Source: Clostridia bacterium
GTDB taxonomy: Bacteria > Bacillota > Clostridia > Christensenellales > Aristaeellaceae
DNA: 64,000 nt
Direction of reading: 5' to 3'
Assembly (NCBI GenBank): GCA_017431005.1
Contig: JAFRLY010000012.1
Span: forward strand, 1 to 64,000
The notes beneath the pieces are model-generated. The model was not told where the DNA came from. It was given only the letters and a program-made list of their open reading frames with translations, and searched no databases. This document shows positions 62,001-64,000 of this stretch, in pieces. The first letter of the stretch is position 1. The number at the start of each line of letters is the position of its first letter. Both the position numbers and the translations under genes were made by a program.

Positions 62001-63860
62001 TTATCTTTTTGTCTGTTCCTGCCACGCCAGCACGGCTTCCACTGCCGGCCTGTTCATGCCCGGGGTTTTCTCCAGTGCTTCCCTGTCTGCCTCCCGGACG
62101 GCCTTCAGGCTGCCGAAAGCCTTCAGCAGCGCTTTTCTTCTCGCGGGACCGATTCCCGGAATATCCTCCAGCTGGGAATGAATGAACGCTTTGCCGCGCA
62201 GCACTCTGTGATGAATGATGCCGAACCGGTGCGCTTCATCCCGGATCCGCTGCACAAGCTGCAGCACCGGTGTATGGTGATCCAGCAGAATCGGTTCTTC
62301 CGCGTCAGGCAGCCATATTTCCTCCAGTCTCTCTGCCAGACCGAACATCTTCGGCGGCGTAATTCCCAGATCCAGGATCGCCTGCCTGGCAAATTTCAGC
62401 TGCTGAGGACCCCCGTCAATCAGGATCAGATCCGGAAAATCCGTAAATTTCCTTTCCTCCGATCCTTCCTCCAGTTCACGCTGCCCGTGGGCGTAGCGGC
62501 GGTACAGGGTTTCATAATGCGACGCAAAATCATTGGCGCCTTCCACCGTTTTGATTCTGAACCTGCGGTATTCCTTCTTGGCTGGTTCACCGTTGATGAA
62601 CACCACCATGGAGGAAACGCTCTGCGCTCCCTGCGTGTTGGAAATATCGTAGCCCTCAATACGTCTTGGGGTATGATCCATACCCAGAATTCTCCCGAGG
62701 CTTTCGCATGCGCCGATCGTTCTCTCCTCATGAACGGTGCGGCGGGCATTCCGCTTTTTCAGGGCGTCATCTGCGTTTTTCACTGCCAGCATTACAAGCT
62801 CGTGCTTTTCTCCCCGTTTGGGTGTCGAAAGGGAAACGGCACTCCCCTTACGCTGACGCAGCCAGGTTTCCATCTGCTCCCGGCTTCCTTCCGGCAGTGT
62901 CTGGCACAGCACGTTTCTGGGAATCAGTCCGGCGTTGTCATAATACTGGGACATAAACCCGGCAATCACTTCACCCGGATCCTCTGCCCCTTCCCGTGGA
63001 AGAATGAAGTGGTCTCCGCCAACCATCCGTCCGCCCCGCACATACAGCACCTGAACCATAGCATCCAGCCCGTCCTGCGCCAAAGCAATCAGGTCCTGCT
63101 CACTGCGGTCGGTACGCAGAGCAATCTGACGCTCCATCAGGCCCTGTACATCCCGGATCTGGTCACGGATTTTTGCGGCTCTCTCATACCGCATGGCTGC
63201 GGCAGCCTCCCTCATCTCCCTGTTCAGCTTGTCCAGCACTCTCTGATAATCCCCGCCCAGGAAGCTAAGCACGCCATCCATCATCTCACTGTACACCTCT
63301 TCGGTGCACAGTCCGGCGCAAGGCGCCATGCATTTTCCGATGTCGTGATTGACACAGGGACGTTTCGGATTCCTGGGCGGAAGCTCCTGTCTGCAGGTCC
63401 GGATCGGAAAAACGCCGCGGACAGCTTCAATCACCTGTCTCACCGCGTTCGCACCGATATAGGGTCCGAAATATTTAGCTCCGTCCTTTTCCATTTTCCG
63501 GGTCACCGTCAGTCTGGGAAAATGCTCCCGGAGATCAACCTTCAGATAGGGATAATGCTTGTCGTCCTTCAGAAGAATGTTGTAATACGGACGATGCAGC
63601 TTGATCAGGTTGCATTCCAGGATCAGGGCTTCCAGGTTGGTTTCGCACAGCAGGATCTCAAAATCGTCGATATGGCTGATCATGGCAGCCACCTTGGGCG
63701 TGTGGGCAGTATCCCGGAAATAGCTGCGCACCCGGTTTTTCAGGTTGACAGCTTTCCCGACGTAGATAATGGTTCCGCTGCGGTCCTTCATCAGATAGCA
63801 GCCCGGAGAGTCAGGCAGCATGGCAATCTTTTCCTCCAGTTTTTCGCCCCATCGGATCAT
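62001..63860 (-). CDS. uvrC: Excinuclease ABC subunit C
   Basis: Makes both incisions in nucleotide excision repair. About 619 residues: GIY-YIG nuclease at the N-terminus (PDSPGCYLMKDRSGTIIYVG), a UVR motif (YQRVLDKLNREMREAAAAM near 210), the RNase H-like C-terminal nuclease (GYDISNTQGAQSVSSMVVF, LILIDGGPQQL) and terminal helix-hairpin-helix repeats (IPGIGPARRKALLKAFGS). Start 63860 (MIRWGEKLEE) has GGAGGG 7 bases upstream; the ATG at 63875 overlaps that site. Confidence 0.95.
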   Translation of the reverse strand: MIRWGEKLEEKIAMLPDSPGCYLMKDRSGTIIYVGKAVNLKNRVRSYFRDTAHTPKVAAMISHIDDFEILLCETNLEALILECNLIKLHRPYYNILLKDDKHYPYLKVDLREHFPRLTVTRKMEKDGAKYFGPYIGANAVRQVIEAVRGVFPIRTCRQELPPRNPKRPCVNHDIGKCMAPCAGLCTEEVYSEMMDGVLSFLGGDYQRVLDKLNREMREAAAAMRYERAAKIRDQIRDVQGLMERQIALRTDRSEQDLIALAQDGLDAMVQVLYVRGGRMVGGDHFILPREGAEDPGEVIAGFMSQYYDNAGLIPRNVLCQTLPEGSREQMETWLRQRKGSAVSLSTPKRGEKHELVMLAVKNADDALKKRNARRTVHEERTIGACESLGRILGMDHTPRRIEGYDISNTQGAQSVSSMVVFINGEPAKKEYRRFRIKTVEGANDFASHYETLYRRYAHGQRELEEGSEERKFTDFPDLILIDGGPQQLKFARQAILDLGITPPKMFGLAERLEEIWLPDAEEPILLDHHTPVLQLVQRIRDEAHRFGIIHHRVLRGKAFIHSQLEDIPGIGPARRKALLKAFGSLKAVREADREALEKTPGMNRPAVEAVLAWQEQTKR

Positions 63861-63876
63861 GCTCTGTCCCTCCATG

Positions 63877-63900
63877 AAAAAGGCGGGGCGGCTGCCCCGC
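63877..63900 (-). terminator. Terminator or attenuator between the edge gene and uvrC
   Basis: Seven-pair GC stem (63883-63889 with 63894-63900), minus-strand T5 ending directly before the uvrC ribosome binding site. With no room for a uvrC promoter downstream of it, uvrC probably depends on read-through. Confidence 0.65.
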
Positions 63901-63919
63901 GCTATGTTCAGCGTTTGCT

Positions 63920-64000
63920 TCAGTTCAGGTTCTGTACGGCATCCTGCAGCTCCCCCAGGGCATTCTGCAGGCTTGTCTGGTATTCCCCTGTATCCATTCC
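63920..64000 (-). CDS. C-terminal end of an unidentified gene (partial)
   Basis: The last 26 codons of a minus-strand gene entering from the right edge: GMDTGEYQTSLQNALGELQD followed by AVQNLN and TGA. The heptad-like, amphipathic pattern suggests a helical or coiled-coil C-terminus. Too little is visible to name it. Confidence 0.55.
   Translation of the reverse strand, partial: GMDTGEYQTSLQNALGELQDAVQNLN

Overview
The window is a chromosomal segment of a strictly anaerobic, Gram-positive-type bacterium of the class Clostridia, probably a gut or rumen commensal. The indicators are a trimeric NADH-linked [FeFe] hydrogenase with its DRTGG/PHP/anti-sigma companions, rubrerythrin and rubredoxin, a YolD/Y-family polymerase pair, DUF6062 and DUF6273 proteins, indolepyruvate:ferredoxin oxidoreductase, a Sapep-type dipeptidase and strong AGGAGG ribosome binding sites. 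Most of the window is GC-rich housekeeping sequence. Two stretches are visibly AT-rich and accessory: 1-2.6 kb (exopolysaccharide genes) and about 23.6-27.6 kb (ATP-grasp island).

Layout. 1-2.4 kb: end of an exopolysaccharide locus (glycosyltransferase, initiating sugar transferase). 2.6-6.7 kb: aryl-acid CoA ligase-iorA-iorB operon. 6.8-11.7 kb: methionine module in which methionine synthase is split into a core enzyme and a separate activation protein, with metF between them and a pseudouridine synthase at the end. 11.9-16.8 kb: XRE-cupin regulator plus potABCD; the PotA here carries a large extra insert. 16.9-21.3 kb: trpS, pyrH, an anchored coiled-coil protein, and rpsB-tsf. 21.5-27.5 kb: rubrerythrin followed by three extra copies of the last 60 bp of its gene, with small genes lodged between them, then two paralogous ATP-grasp ligases. 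27.6-30.4 kb: a MATE transporter fused to an anti-sigma-type ATPase domain and a DUF3592-like membrane protein. 30.5-36.9 kb: secreted M16 protease, DUF6273 protein, YolD, Y-family polymerase, rubredoxin. 37-43.4 kb: rsmA, hflX, manA, dut, alpha-L-fucosidase, HdeD-like protein. 43.5-53.3 kb: hydrogenase catalytic operon (hydC, ATPase, ferredoxin, hydB, hydA) preceded by a regulatory/maturation-like operon (dCMP deaminase, DUF6062, DRTGG, anti-sigma ATPase, HydA-like Fe-S protein, DRTGG, PHP). 53.5-64 kb: GltD-like oxidoreductase, tRNA-Leu(CAA), hpf, cellobiose phosphorylase, ABC-F ATPase, dipeptidase, small unknown protein, uvrC and the end of one more gene.

Physiology. The genes describe fermentative redox metabolism: ferredoxin reduced by 2-oxoacid oxidation (IorAB) can be reoxidised, with NADH, by the hydrogenase, while the neighbouring CoA ligase can recover ATP from aryl-acetyl-CoA. 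Cellobiose phosphorylase, mannose-6-phosphate isomerase and a cytoplasmic fucosidase point to plant or host glycan use. The most unusual feature is the series of rubrerythrin 3'-end repeats at 22.0-23.6 kb. It looks like repeated insertion of small cassettes at the end of a protein-coding gene, with the coding sense of each repeat nearly preserved. Other unusual points are the transporter-ATPase fusion and the PotA with a tandem Ig-like insert in its TOBE domain.
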